Shown here one piece after another: positions 6,449 to 12,804 of a stretch of 12,804 nt of DNA (its first letter is position 1; every line of letters starts with the position of its first letter). The notes under the pieces are model-generated. The model did no database searches, was not told the DNA's origin, and was given only the letters and a program-made list of their open reading frames with translations. The stretch spans positions 1 through 12,804 of the forward strand of contig SXOY01000017.1 in NCBI GenBank assembly GCA_005776545.1, written 5' to 3'. This DNA is from Planctomycetia bacterium (GTDB lineage: Bacteria; Planctomycetota; Phycisphaerae; Phycisphaerales; UBA1924). Made by a program: the position numbers and the translations under genes.

Positions 6449-7108
6449 ATGCGAACCCCATTCACCGTCAGCTTCGCCGCCATTTCAACTCTCATTGTCG
6501 CCACAGCGGTGCACGCCCAGACCAACATCGATCTCAACAACAAATACTCCTGGGGCGAGAACATTGGCTGGATGAACTGGCGAAATTCCGGCAGTCCCAG
6601 CGGCAATCAAGGCGCAATCATCGCAGGCAGTTTCATGTCAGGCTTTGTCTGGTGCGAAAATGTCGGGTACGTCAACCTTGGCGATGGCACTCCCGCCAAC
6701 AGTTCTTCCTATGCCAACGCAACCGGCGCAGACTTTGGTGTGAACATTCTCGGTGACAGTCGCCTCGGCGGTTTGGCGTGGGGTGAGAACATCGGCTGGA
6801 TTAACTTTGGTCCATTTGCTACTCTCCCCGCCGCCCAACAAGCTCGATTTGACACCGCTGCCGCCCGACTTCGCGGCTATGCGTGGGGCGAGAACATTGG
6901 CTGGGTAAATCTCGATGATGCTAATCACTATGTCGGCATCACCTGCCCCGCAGATTTCAATCTCGATGGCATCGTCGACTTCTTTGATTACCTCGATTTC
7001 GTGCAGGCATTCTCTGCTAACGAACCATCATCAGATTTCAACAACGATGCCGTGATCGATTTCTTTGATTACCTGGATTTTGTGCAGGCATTCAGTTCAG
7101 GTTGCTAG
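6449..7108 (+). CDS. Secreted WGENIGW-repeat protein with dockerin-like C-terminus
   Basis: A 219-residue exported protein. Seen: a signal peptide with likely cleavage at AVHA-Q (residue 23); four copies of an aromatic motif, at 33-44 (YSWGENIGWMNW), 66-77 (FVWCENVGYVNL), 109-120 (LAWGENIGWINF) and 144-155 (YAWGENIGWVNL); then two near-identical EF-hand-like units at 169-189 and 196-216 (DFNxDxxxDFFDYLDFVQAF), framed by Cys166 and the final Cys219. Family knowledge: paired Dx(N)xDxxxDxxD loops are the calcium sites of type I dockerin-like domains, and planctomycete secreted proteins often end this way; WGENIGW-type repeats occur in other exported proteins of unknown function. AGGA (6437-6440) lies eight bases before the ATG. 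No cohesin is visible nearby, so a cellulosome is not implied; surface attachment or calcium-dependent folding are guesses. Confidence 0.88.
   Translation: MRTPFTVSFAAISTLIVATAVHAQTNIDLNNKYSWGENIGWMNWRNSGSPSGNQGAIIAGSFMSGFVWCENVGYVNLGDGTPANSSSYANATGADFGVNILGDSRLGGLAWGENIGWINFGPFATLPAAQQARFDTAAARLRGYAWGENIGWVNLDDANHYVGITCPADFNLDGIVDFFDYLDFVQAFSANEPSSDFNNDAVIDFFDYLDFVQAFSSGC
6977..7093 (+). repeat. Duplicated 36-base EF-hand segment
   Basis: 6977-7012 and 7058-7093 encode the same 12 residues (DFFDYLDFVQAF) and differ at only a few bases, mostly third positions. The repeat period is 81 bases (27 residues). It forms the core of the dockerin-like domain. Confidence 0.85.
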
Positions 7109-7240
7109 CACTTTCAATTCAAAGGAATAGCAATTAGCGGCACAGGCATGAGGACTTGGCACCGGGCTTCTAGTGAATCCCGCAGAGAAAACAGTGTCAT
7201 TCACTCCCTTTGAGGGACAGCCGTTCTAGCATCGTCATTG

Positions 7241-8047
7241 ATGCACAGCCCCCACCCCACCGCGTTCACCCCCAACACAGGCCTGCTTCTGCAATCCTCG
7301 CTGCTGAAGTGTCCGCACGGGTTCTCAACTCGCAACGGCGGCGTCTCATCGGGGATTTTCAGCACGTTGAATTTCGGAAATCCCGGCGAACTTCAAGAAG
7401 GCCGCGATTCGATGGCAAACATCAATGCCAATTTTTCGCGAGTGCTGGGTGCAGCGGGGATCGCCGATCGCGAAATAGCACAGGTTCATCAAGTTCATGG
7501 CAATATCACGCATGTTGTCAGTCCGGGCCATGTCGTGAATCGGGAAAAACCTGACCCCAAGGCAGATGCCATTGTCACAACTGATCCACAGGTCGTGGTT
7601 GCGGTGCGAGTCGCGGATTGCGCGCCGATCGTACTGGAATCCAGCGATTGTCGAATCGTGGCGGCGGTTCATGCCGGCTGGCGCGGCGCGGTGAGCGGAG
7701 TATTGACGGAGGCTATCAATGTCATGCGAAGCCTGGGCGCAAAGGACATCCGTGCCGCGATCGGGCCATGTATCGGTCCCGCCGCGTTTGAAGTCGGTCC
7801 GGAAGTACTGATGGCATTTGACATGCGTTTTGGAACCGATCGTGGAATTACACGAGCATTTGAAAGCGGCAAAGGAACGATCAACCTCAAACGCGCACTT
7901 GAAATTGAACTTTCCAACGCTGGCATCACACAGTATGAAACTCTTCCTCATTGCACGGTAAGCGAACCGGACCTGTTCTTTTCGCATCGCCGGGACAACG
8001 GCATGACTGGCCGCATGATTGGGTTTATTGGGCCACTTTGCACATGA
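7241..8047 (+). CDS. pgeF: Peptidoglycan editing factor PgeF (YfiH/LACC1 family, multicopper-oxidase-like fold)
   Basis: A 268-residue cytoplasmic protein of the normal family length. Seen: the family opening HGFSTRNGGVSSGIFSTLNF at about 26-45; VHQVHGN (His86); VRVADCAPIVL (Cys127); and AAVHAGWRGAVSGV (His144, Arg148), which together form the conserved His-Cys-His metal site; then AAIGPCIGPAAFEVG and a C-terminal FSHRRDNGMTGRM. Family knowledge: YfiH-type proteins have been described as zinc-dependent purine nucleoside phosphorylase/deaminases, and PgeF removes or prevents wrongly built peptidoglycan stem peptides; which activity matters here cannot be read from sequence. The start is ATG at 7241 rather than the adjoining TTG at 7238; there is no good ribosome-binding site (GAGGGA at 7212-7217 is too far). 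Its stop overlaps the next start as ATGA. Confidence 0.93.
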   Translation: MHSPHPTAFTPNTGLLLQSSLLKCPHGFSTRNGGVSSGIFSTLNFGNPGELQEGRDSMANINANFSRVLGAAGIADREIAQVHQVHGNITHVVSPGHVVNREKPDPKADAIVTTDPQVVVAVRVADCAPIVLESSDCRIVAAVHAGWRGAVSGVLTEAINVMRSLGAKDIRAAIGPCIGPAAFEVGPEVLMAFDMRFGTDRGITRAFESGKGTINLKRALEIELSNAGITQYETLPHCTVSEPDLFFSHRRDNGMTGRMIGFIGPLCT

Positions 8048-9234
8048 GCCAGGCACTCCATATTTCAGCAGCCGACTCACGCCGCCTGTTGCTGCATGGA
8101 TGCGGACTGCTGGACGATCCAACTCGCGCCTGCAATCCGAAGTCGTTGTACTCAGCAATCGAGCAACTTGGGTTTGTTCAACTCGACACAATCTCAATCG
8201 TGGAGCGAGCGCACAACCACATCATGTGGACTCGATTTCACCAATTTCGCCCAGCTCAGCTCGACGCACTGCAAGAACGCGGCAAGCTATTCGAACACTT
8301 CACGCACGATGCCTCTCTGATTCCATCGATCTGGTATCCACATTGGCGACATCGGTTTGGGCGAGTGCAATGGTCGAAGTGGTTTGATTCGCGGATGGCA
8401 AGTCGCAAGGATGAGTTGTTACATGCTGTGCGATCACGAATCGAAACCGAAGGCCCGCTGATGGCGCGAGACTTCGAAGACAAAGATCATCAGCGCGGGG
8501 AGTGGTGGGATTGGAAGCCTGCCAAAGCCGCGCTCGAATACCTCTGGCGCACCGGCGAATTGACGATTCCGAAGCGAAAGAACTTCCACAAGGTGTACGA
8601 CCTCACCCATCGCGTCATGCCGCGTGAGCACGCCGCACCTGCACCTTCGCTCGAAGAACATGTTGAGTGGGCATGTTCAACCGCGATCGAAAGGCTGGGA
8701 GTTGCAACTCCCGGAGAGATCATGCAATTCTGGCGTGCGATTTCACCCGCACAAGTGACCGCATGGTGCAAACACGAGCTGAAACGAGGGCGACTGGTCG
8801 AGGTGACGATCGGCGGCGTAGACCGCAACAAAAAGGGCTTTGCATCAGTTGACATTGAGAAGCGATTGAAGCAGTTGCCTGAAGTCAAACCAATGACTCG
8901 ACTTCTCAGCCCATTTGATCCGTTGATTCGAAACCGTGAGCGACTGGAACGGCTCTTTGGATTTTCCTATCGATTCGAAGCATTTGTGCCCGAACCCAAA
9001 CGAACGCACGGGTACTACGTATTGCCGATCTTGCAAGGCGACCGATTGATCGGAAGGCTCGACCCCAAACTTGATCGGTCAAACTCAACTCTTTCTATCC
9101 GACGCATCTGGTTCGAACCGGGAACAAGTGCGGGCGATCGATCCGAAACCAACAAGGCGATCGAAGACTACGCCAAACTCTGTGGTGCCACAACAATCAA
9201 GCTGCCGCGTAAGTCGATGCGCGATGGCCTGTAG
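8044..9234 (+). CDS. Winged-helix DNA glycosylase of the AlkX/YcaQ family (HTH_42)
   Basis: A 396-residue protein. Seen: an N-terminal winged-helix region with LGFVQLDTISIVERAHNHIM (42-61), in which Gln46-Leu-Asp48 matches the Q-x-D catalytic motif reported for the AlkX (YcaQ) branch, as opposed to Q-x-Q in AlkZ; FEHFTHDASLIP (83-94); W-rich segment GEWWDW (152-157); and the typical C-terminal half LLSPFDPLIRNRERLERLFG (287-306) followed by FRFEAF-like YRFEAFVP and GRLDPKLDR. Family knowledge: the Escherichia coli member unhooks interstrand DNA crosslinks. The ATG at 8044 overlaps the pgeF stop (ATGA), so translation is probably coupled; the same frame is open upstream to 7951 but that part lies inside pgeF. 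Convergent with the next gene, 17 bases between stops. Substrate is inferred from family only. Confidence 0.88.
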   Translation: MSQALHISAADSRRLLLHGCGLLDDPTRACNPKSLYSAIEQLGFVQLDTISIVERAHNHIMWTRFHQFRPAQLDALQERGKLFEHFTHDASLIPSIWYPHWRHRFGRVQWSKWFDSRMASRKDELLHAVRSRIETEGPLMARDFEDKDHQRGEWWDWKPAKAALEYLWRTGELTIPKRKNFHKVYDLTHRVMPREHAAPAPSLEEHVEWACSTAIERLGVATPGEIMQFWRAISPAQVTAWCKHELKRGRLVEVTIGGVDRNKKGFASVDIEKRLKQLPEVKPMTRLLSPFDPLIRNRERLERLFGFSYRFEAFVPEPKRTHGYYVLPILQGDRLIGRLDPKLDRSNSTLSIRRIWFEPGTSAGDRSETNKAIEDYAKLCGATTIKLPRKSMRDGL

Positions 9235-9251
9235 CAACCCGACCGCACTCT

Positions 9252-9560
9252 TCACACGCCGCGTTTCCAGCCACATTCTGAACACCGCAAGTGCGTACCT
9301 GTGTCATATCCACATCGTGGGCACCCATCCGCTTTCTTCTTGGACTGCTTCCAGGATTGCACGCGAAGTACCACCGCGATGACCAAGCCAAGTCCTACAA
9401 AGATGTAGCCACCGGGGATGGAATAAGGCGTAATTGCCGCCGCCAGCGGCTCCAACTTGGGTGACCAGCCGCGTAATACCAACGGAGATGAAACAGAAGT
9501 CGCCGCCAGAGCGATGAAGACTATTGGAACCACTCGGTATCGTTGGGGCCTGTAAATCAT
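9252..9560 (-). CDS. Small membrane protein with C-terminal zinc ribbon
   Basis: A 102-residue protein. Seen: two hydrophobic segments (about 9-30 and 49-67), a lysine-rich linker (KQSKKKADG) and a C-terminal four-cysteine ribbon CPRCGYDTGTHLRCSECGW with Cys80, Cys83, Cys93 and Cys96. The CxxCGYDxxx...CxECG form is, to my knowledge, a recurring tail in planctomycete proteins, where it is thought to bind zinc; its role is not established. I chose the ATG at 9558-9560; a GTG nine codons upstream (9587) is possible. AGG with seven bases to that ATG is the only ribosome-binding hint. Divergent from scpA with 185 bases between starts, convergent with the AlkX-like gene. It overlaps several other open frames, but the Cys spacing and the hydrophobic pattern favour this one. 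Confidence 0.72.
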   Translation of the reverse strand: MIYRPQRYRVVPIVFIALAATSVSSPLVLRGWSPKLEPLAAAITPYSIPGGYIFVGLGLVIAVVLRVQSWKQSKKKADGCPRCGYDTGTHLRCSECGWKRGV

Positions 9561-9745
9561 GCAGAACCTGGGTGCACATCGGACCACGTGAGTGTATCAG
9601 GTCGACTCCCGCTCTATCACCCCGGCTCCAACCTTGGTCCGGATTCCCTCATTTTCCACTTGACAGCCCAATCCACAATTCGGCATTGTCCCGCTCTGGG
9701 CACTACCCTTTCATCTGGATTCAGGGCCAACACGGAGGCAGGCAA
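9561..9745. other. 185-base divergent intergenic region before scpA
   Basis: It should contain promoters for the zinc-ribbon gene and scpA. A consensus -35 hexamer TTGACA is at 9660-9665 on the plus strand, but at 17-18 bases it is followed only by GCATTG/CATTGT (9683-9689), a poor -10. Its right end carries the strong GGAGG that sets the scpA start. The scpA frame is open through the whole region, but that stretch has no kleisin features. Confidence 0.4.
9734..9738 (+). promoter_or_regulatory. Ribosome-binding site GGAGG selecting a TTG start for scpA
   Basis: GGAGG ends seven bases before TTG at 9746. No ATG or GTG stands near the true N-terminus, and the homologous region (YRVQLESFEGPLDLLL) begins four codons later. 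Confidence 0.85.
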
Positions 9746-10564
9746 TTGACCACCGCAGACTATCGCGTTCAACTCGAATCATTTGAAGGTCCGCTTGACC
9801 TCCTGCTTTTCCTCATCCGCCGCGCTGAAGTTGATGTCCACGATATTCCCGTCGCACTGATCGCCGGCCAGTACATTGATTATCTCAATGCCAACATCAA
9901 AACCGTTGACCTTGAAGCCGCTGGCGATTTTCTCGTCATGGCTGCAACTTTGATGGAAGTGAAGTCTCGCATGTTGAGCTGGCAACCCGGACAGGCATTG
10001 CCCGCTGAAGAATCTGCCGCCAGAACAGATGCTGATGACGATCCTCGCGCAGACCTAGTGCGCCAATTGCTCGCGTTCAAGCAATATCGTGATGCCTCCA
10101 ACGAGCTTGAAGCGCGAATGGACGAATGGCAGCGACGAGCACCTGCCGGAGCACACGGCCCAGTAAAGGTCGATGCGGTTGCGACTGATCCCGATGCACC
10201 CGCCGACCTTGCCATGGATGAACTGAGCCTGATGGATCTCATCGAAGCATTTCGCGCCATCGTCACTAGTGTGAATTTCGATCGCGTCGGCGATCATCAG
10301 GTGACCTACGACGACACGCCGATCGAGTTGCACGCCGAAGATATTCTCGAACGCATCCGTTCAACGCCAGCGGGTGCACTGGCCTCGTTCTCGATGCGCC
10401 AGATTTTTGAAGGGCGTAAACGCGGCGAAATGATCGGCCTGTTTCTGGCGATGCTCGAACTCGTGCGGCGGCGGGAAATCCGCATCAAACAAGATGTCAC
10501 TCGCGGCGACATTGTTGTTGAAGCAGCTGACACCGACACCGATCAGAAAATTCCGGCTATCTAA
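9746..10564 (+). CDS. scpA: Segregation and condensation protein ScpA (kleisin), TTG start
   Basis: A 272-residue protein at the usual ScpA length. Seen: the N-terminal SMC-binding region with YRVQLESFEGPLDLLLFLIR (6-25), VDVHDIPVALIAGQYIDYL (29-47) and the AAGDFLVMAATLMEVKSRML helix (58-77); an acidic, variable middle; and the C-terminal winged helix with ASFSMRQIFEGRKRGEMIGL and LAMLELVRRREIRIKQ (213-249). Family knowledge: ScpA bridges the heads of the SMC dimer and with ScpB forms bacterial condensin for chromosome segregation. scpB, often adjacent, is not in this window. The TTG start is chosen from GGAGG seven bases upstream. Its stop is six bases from the stop of the convergent outer-membrane gene, leaving no room for a separate terminator. 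High confidence. Confidence 0.95.
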   Translation: MTTADYRVQLESFEGPLDLLLFLIRRAEVDVHDIPVALIAGQYIDYLNANIKTVDLEAAGDFLVMAATLMEVKSRMLSWQPGQALPAEESAARTDADDDPRADLVRQLLAFKQYRDASNELEARMDEWQRRAPAGAHGPVKVDAVATDPDAPADLAMDELSLMDLIEAFRAIVTSVNFDRVGDHQVTYDDTPIELHAEDILERIRSTPAGALASFSMRQIFEGRKRGEMIGLFLAMLELVRRREIRIKQDVTRGDIVVEAADTDTDQKIPAI

Positions 10565-10570
10565 ATTCGC

Positions 10571-11566
10571 TTAGAATTCGCAGGAAATCCCGACCGTGCC
10601 AATGACTTCGGTCGCGTGGCCGTCATTAACTTCTTTGCAGGAGCCGTTCAAGAACAACACGGTGACACCTGCTGTCAGGTTCCATTCGCCGAATTTCTCA
10701 TTGAATGGAAGTGGCAGAGTCGCCTTGGCCCCGATCGTCTCGTAGCCACAGAACGAATCATCGCCGTTGGAATCACTGAAGTAGTTGCTCAAGCTGAGTC
10801 CAACGGTGACCGGGAATTCAAACTCCACATCACCAACTGCGGTTCCTTCCCAGGTAAATCCAGGCGCAATCGAAGGCTCCAGAAACACACCACGCGGCCC
10901 AATTCCATCGCTGAAACCATCGCCGGTCTCATAGACAACAAGCACACTGGGGTTCATTGCCCACGCACCCAGATACTCTGAATCATCAAACGAAACAGTG
11001 CCCTGCCACTCTTCACAAGTTACAAAGGCGTCGTTTGGAGATGTTGCCGCCATGTATGTCGTCGAGAATGAGAACTTCCCGAGGTTGAGAGCAAGTCCTG
11101 CGTAGACATCTGATTCGTACCACTTGCTTACAAATCGGCTGGCCGTATCCGCCGCCCCGGTCTTCTTCCCGTGCACACTGTTCCATGTTCCCAGGAACAC
11201 ACCGAAATCGCCATCTTCCCACTTATGCAGCGTGAACCCGATTTCGGCCCAGGGCTGCACAATTCCGCCCTTGTCTTCCTGGCGATAGCCACGCGCGTAA
11301 TACGCACTGGTCCAGTCGATTCCCAGGCTCACTGTGATCCGCTTGTCATCCTCTGCCGCTGGCTCACCCTCATCTTCCTTATCAGCGGGCTCCTTCTTGA
11401 GCGTGTGGCCATACGCGTTATCAATCTCACCAACACCGGGTCCAGCCGTAGCGATTCCTGAACCTTCTAGTGGTTCATCCGCCAACACCTGAGGCGTGAA
11501 ATCCGCAAGAGCAGCAATCGCTGCGAGCCACACAATCTTGGTACATGACAGGTTCTTGGTTGACAT
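10571..11566 (-). CDS. Outer-membrane beta-barrel protein, TorF-like putative porin
   Basis: A 331-residue exported protein. Seen: signal peptide with likely cleavage after VLA (residue 29); an acidic, lysine-containing low-complexity linker at about 58-76 (KKEPADKEDEGEPAAEDDK); then a barrel-like domain of alternating strands starting ITVSLGIDWTSAYYARGYRQ (77-96) and continuing with VYAGLALNLGKFSFSTTYMA, FPVTVGLSLSNYFS and WNLTAGVTVLFLNG, ending in a terminal Phe as outer-membrane barrels often do. The SxxYxxRGYRQ opening is reminiscent of TorF-type putative porins; this is a resemblance, not a proof. Start: GGAAGGA directly abuts an ATG at 11572, so the next in-frame ATG at 11566, six bases from AGGA, is preferred. 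Five cysteines after the signal peptide (including C184, C273, C310, C329) are unusual for a barrel. Confidence 0.75.
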   Translation of the reverse strand: MSTKNLSCTKIVWLAAIAALADFTPQVLADEPLEGSGIATAGPGVGEIDNAYGHTLKKEPADKEDEGEPAAEDDKRITVSLGIDWTSAYYARGYRQEDKGGIVQPWAEIGFTLHKWEDGDFGVFLGTWNSVHGKKTGAADTASRFVSKWYESDVYAGLALNLGKFSFSTTYMAATSPNDAFVTCEEWQGTVSFDDSEYLGAWAMNPSVLVVYETGDGFSDGIGPRGVFLEPSIAPGFTWEGTAVGDVEFEFPVTVGLSLSNYFSDSNGDDSFCGYETIGAKATLPLPFNEKFGEWNLTAGVTVLFLNGSCKEVNDGHATEVIGTVGISCEF

Positions 11567-11572
11567 TCTCAT

Positions 11573-11579
11573 TCCTTCC
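11573..11579 (-). promoter_or_regulatory. Ribosome-binding site GGAAGGA of the outer-membrane protein gene
   Basis: On the minus strand GGAAGGA is followed at once by ATG-AGA-ATG. The second ATG (11564-11566) has normal six-base spacing, so it is taken as the start; using the first would add two residues only. Confidence 0.7.
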
Positions 11580-11651
11580 AGTTGGTAGCGGCAAATTCCG
11601 CACCTATTGCTCGGCGAAATGCCACCCGGATTCAACTTCAGCACTCAACCT

Positions 11652-11671
11652 GCACCCACCTGTGTGGGTGC
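11652..11671. promoter_or_regulatory. Perfect 8-base-pair hairpin between divergent omp-like gene and gpmI
   Basis: Stem GCACCCAC, loop CTGT, stem GTGGGTGC. It lies 86 bases from the outer-membrane gene start and 58 bases before the gpmI ATG. No T-tract follows on either strand, so it is not an intrinsic terminator; an operator or a leader hairpin is possible. Confidence 0.45.
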
Positions 11672-11729
11672 TGCGATCTGGTTGCGTCCCATACCAACAC
11701 GCAGTCCGATTACCGCTTACTCTTGCCGC

Positions 11730-12804
11730 ATGAAAGACCGTCCGATACTCTCCAACACTCCACTCGTGCTCATCATCCGCGATGGCTGGGGCACCAACCC
11801 ACACCCAGAGCATGACGCCTTTAACGCTGTGAAACTCGCGCGTACACCCGTGGCCGATCGACTTATGCAGCACTACCCCTGGACGCTGATCCGCACTTCC
11901 GGTGAAGATGTCGGGATTCCAGATGGCACGATGGGAAACAGCGAAGTTGGACATCAGAACCTGGGAGCAGGGCGAATTGTCTTTCAGGAATCCGTCGCCA
12001 TCACTCTTGCATGTCGCAACGGAGTAGACTCAAATCCCGCCATTTCCTCTGCAGTCCGCTCGTCCCTCGAAAACAATGGTTCCGTGCACCTCATGGGCAT
12101 CAACAGCGACGCTGGTGTTCACGGCATGTTGAATCACCTCTACGCGTGCGTCAAAGCTTGCAAAGATCTTGGCCAGACTCGCATCCTGATTCACCTGTTC
12201 AGCGATGGACGCGACACGGGGCCATTTACCGGACTTGAGTTTGCTCGTCAGGTCGAAACGCAACTCAAGGAAATCGGCGTGGGCACTGTTGCATCGATTT
12301 GTGGCCGCTATTACGCAATGGATCGCGATAACCGCTGGGAACGCGTGCAACTTGCCTACGACGTACTGACGGGTCGCTCCAAAGGCGCAGGAATATTCCC
12401 CACGGTGTCCGCGGCAATTCAGGATTATTACGACCAACCCACCGGCAGTTCACAGTCCGGCGATGAATTCATTACGCCGCGGCTCATCGGGAAGCACGCT
12501 CCGATCAAGCACGGTGATTCTGTAATATTCTATAACTATCGCGGCGATCGACCCCGCGAACTCTGCGCAGCTTTCGTATTCCCCGACCCCCTCTGGACAA
12601 AGGTCAAGCCAAGCCCAGATAGCGGCGAGAACGGATTTGATCGTGGCGACAAACTCAATCTCAACTTCGTCATCATGACTGAGTACTGGGAAGAACTTCT
12701 TCCCCATGTTGCAGTCGCATTTCCTAAACCTCCGCGAATGGTGAATATCGCCGGGGATTGGTTGAGTCGCCACGGACTCACCCAGTTCCGCTGCGCCGAG
12801 ACCG
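11730..12804 (+). CDS. gpmI: 2,3-bisphosphoglycerate-independent phosphoglycerate mutase, 3' end outside the window
   Basis: The first 358 codons of a gene usually 500-560 codons long. The enzyme interconverts 3- and 2-phosphoglycerate in glycolysis and gluconeogenesis through a phosphoserine, using two manganese ions. Seen: LVLIIRDGWGTNP (12-24) with metal ligand Asp18; IPDGTMGNSEVGHQNLGAGR (63-82) with catalytic Ser71; the substrate-binding SDAGVHGMLNHL (125-136), SDGRDTGP, GRYYAMDRDNRWERVQLAYD and the YNYRGDRPREL loop; later FVIMTEYW and FPKPPRMVN. The phosphatase domain's C-terminal metal ligands lie beyond the edge. Arg17 replaces the usual Leu before DGWG, which I believe is a variant seen in related bacteria. 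The ATG at 11730 is chosen because the family starts about ten residues before the LVLII strand; no good ribosome-binding site is visible. Divergent from the outer-membrane gene. Confidence 0.94.
   Translation, partial: MKDRPILSNTPLVLIIRDGWGTNPHPEHDAFNAVKLARTPVADRLMQHYPWTLIRTSGEDVGIPDGTMGNSEVGHQNLGAGRIVFQESVAITLACRNGVDSNPAISSAVRSSLENNGSVHLMGINSDAGVHGMLNHLYACVKACKDLGQTRILIHLFSDGRDTGPFTGLEFARQVETQLKEIGVGTVASICGRYYAMDRDNRWERVQLAYDVLTGRSKGAGIFPTVSAAIQDYYDQPTGSSQSGDEFITPRLIGKHAPIKHGDSVIFYNYRGDRPRELCAAFVFPDPLWTKVKPSPDSGENGFDRGDKLNLNFVIMTEYWEELLPHVAVAFPKPPRMVNIAGDWLSRHGLTQFRCAET

Noticed and set aside
6957..7108. Cellulosome reading of the dockerin-like domain
   Set aside because: No cohesin, scaffoldin or glycoside hydrolase is in the window. 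In this bacterial group such tails are widespread on secreted proteins of unrelated kinds.
7172..7205. Inverted repeat AGTGAAT ... ATTCACT with a 20-base loop between the dockerin-like gene and pgeF
   Set aside because: Seven base pairs with a long loop and no T-tract are weak. A match of this length is not surprising in 130 bases, and I cannot tie it to termination or regulation.
9197..9391. 64-codon minus-strand frame overlapping the ends of the AlkX-like and zinc-ribbon genes
   Set aside because: It contains a few Cys residues, but they do not form the ribbon spacing, and it overlaps two better-supported genes.
9524..9745. Upstream extension of the scpA frame (74 codons)
   Set aside because: It overlaps the start of the minus-strand zinc-ribbon gene, has no kleisin similarity, and is bypassed by the GGAGG-TTG start.
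11572..11644. Longer N-terminus for the outer-membrane protein from a GTG at 11644
   Set aside because: It would place 26 residues without export features ahead of a clear signal peptide, and would ignore GGAAGGA at 11573-11579.

Overview
The window looks like chromosomal DNA from a planctomycete, most likely class Phycisphaerae. This is an inference from protein style: secreted right-handed parallel beta-helix proteins with a shared N-terminal module and a D-P-x-A-N-F-aromatic tail, a dockerin-like C-terminus built on DFNxDxxxDFFDYLDFV, and a small membrane protein ending in a CPRCGYD...CxECG zinc ribbon. I see no mobile element, RNA gene or CRISPR array.

Layout, left to right. Minus strand, leftwards: a membrane protein of the DUF4126 type (291-917), then a DCC-family thiol-disulfide oxidoreductase (1-288) cut by the window edge. 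A 330-base non-coding region (918-1247) holds three copies of CGTTTTTCAG and a 13-base palindrome. Plus strand: four tandem paralogous secreted beta-helix genes (1248-2528, 2580-3659, 3749-4831, 4907-6283), then a secreted protein with WGENIGW repeats and a dockerin-like end (6449-7108). After these come pgeF, the peptidoglycan editing factor (7241-8047), and an AlkX/YcaQ-type DNA glycosylase overlapping it by ATGA (8044-9234). A small minus-strand zinc-ribbon membrane protein (9252-9560) converges on it. scpA (9746-10564) follows with a TTG start, converging with an outer-membrane beta-barrel protein (10571-11566, minus). The window ends inside gpmI (11730 onward).

The centrepiece is the beta-helix cluster. 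All four genes encode a signal peptide, the same ~110-residue N-terminal module, a variable number of strictly 21-residue rungs (63 bases each) with a stacked cysteine at rung position 6 and asparagine at position 11, and the same C-terminal motif. Genes 1 and 4 are long (8 and 10 regular rungs) with moderate GC; genes 2 and 3 are short (3 regular rungs) and clearly richer in G+C. The C-termini pair differently (1 with 2, 3 with 4), so the family looks mosaic. With the dockerin-like neighbour, the cluster is best read as a set of exported structural or surface proteins of unknown role. The flanking genes (pgeF, alkX-like, scpA, gpmI) are housekeeping and suggest a chromosomal locus rather than an island.
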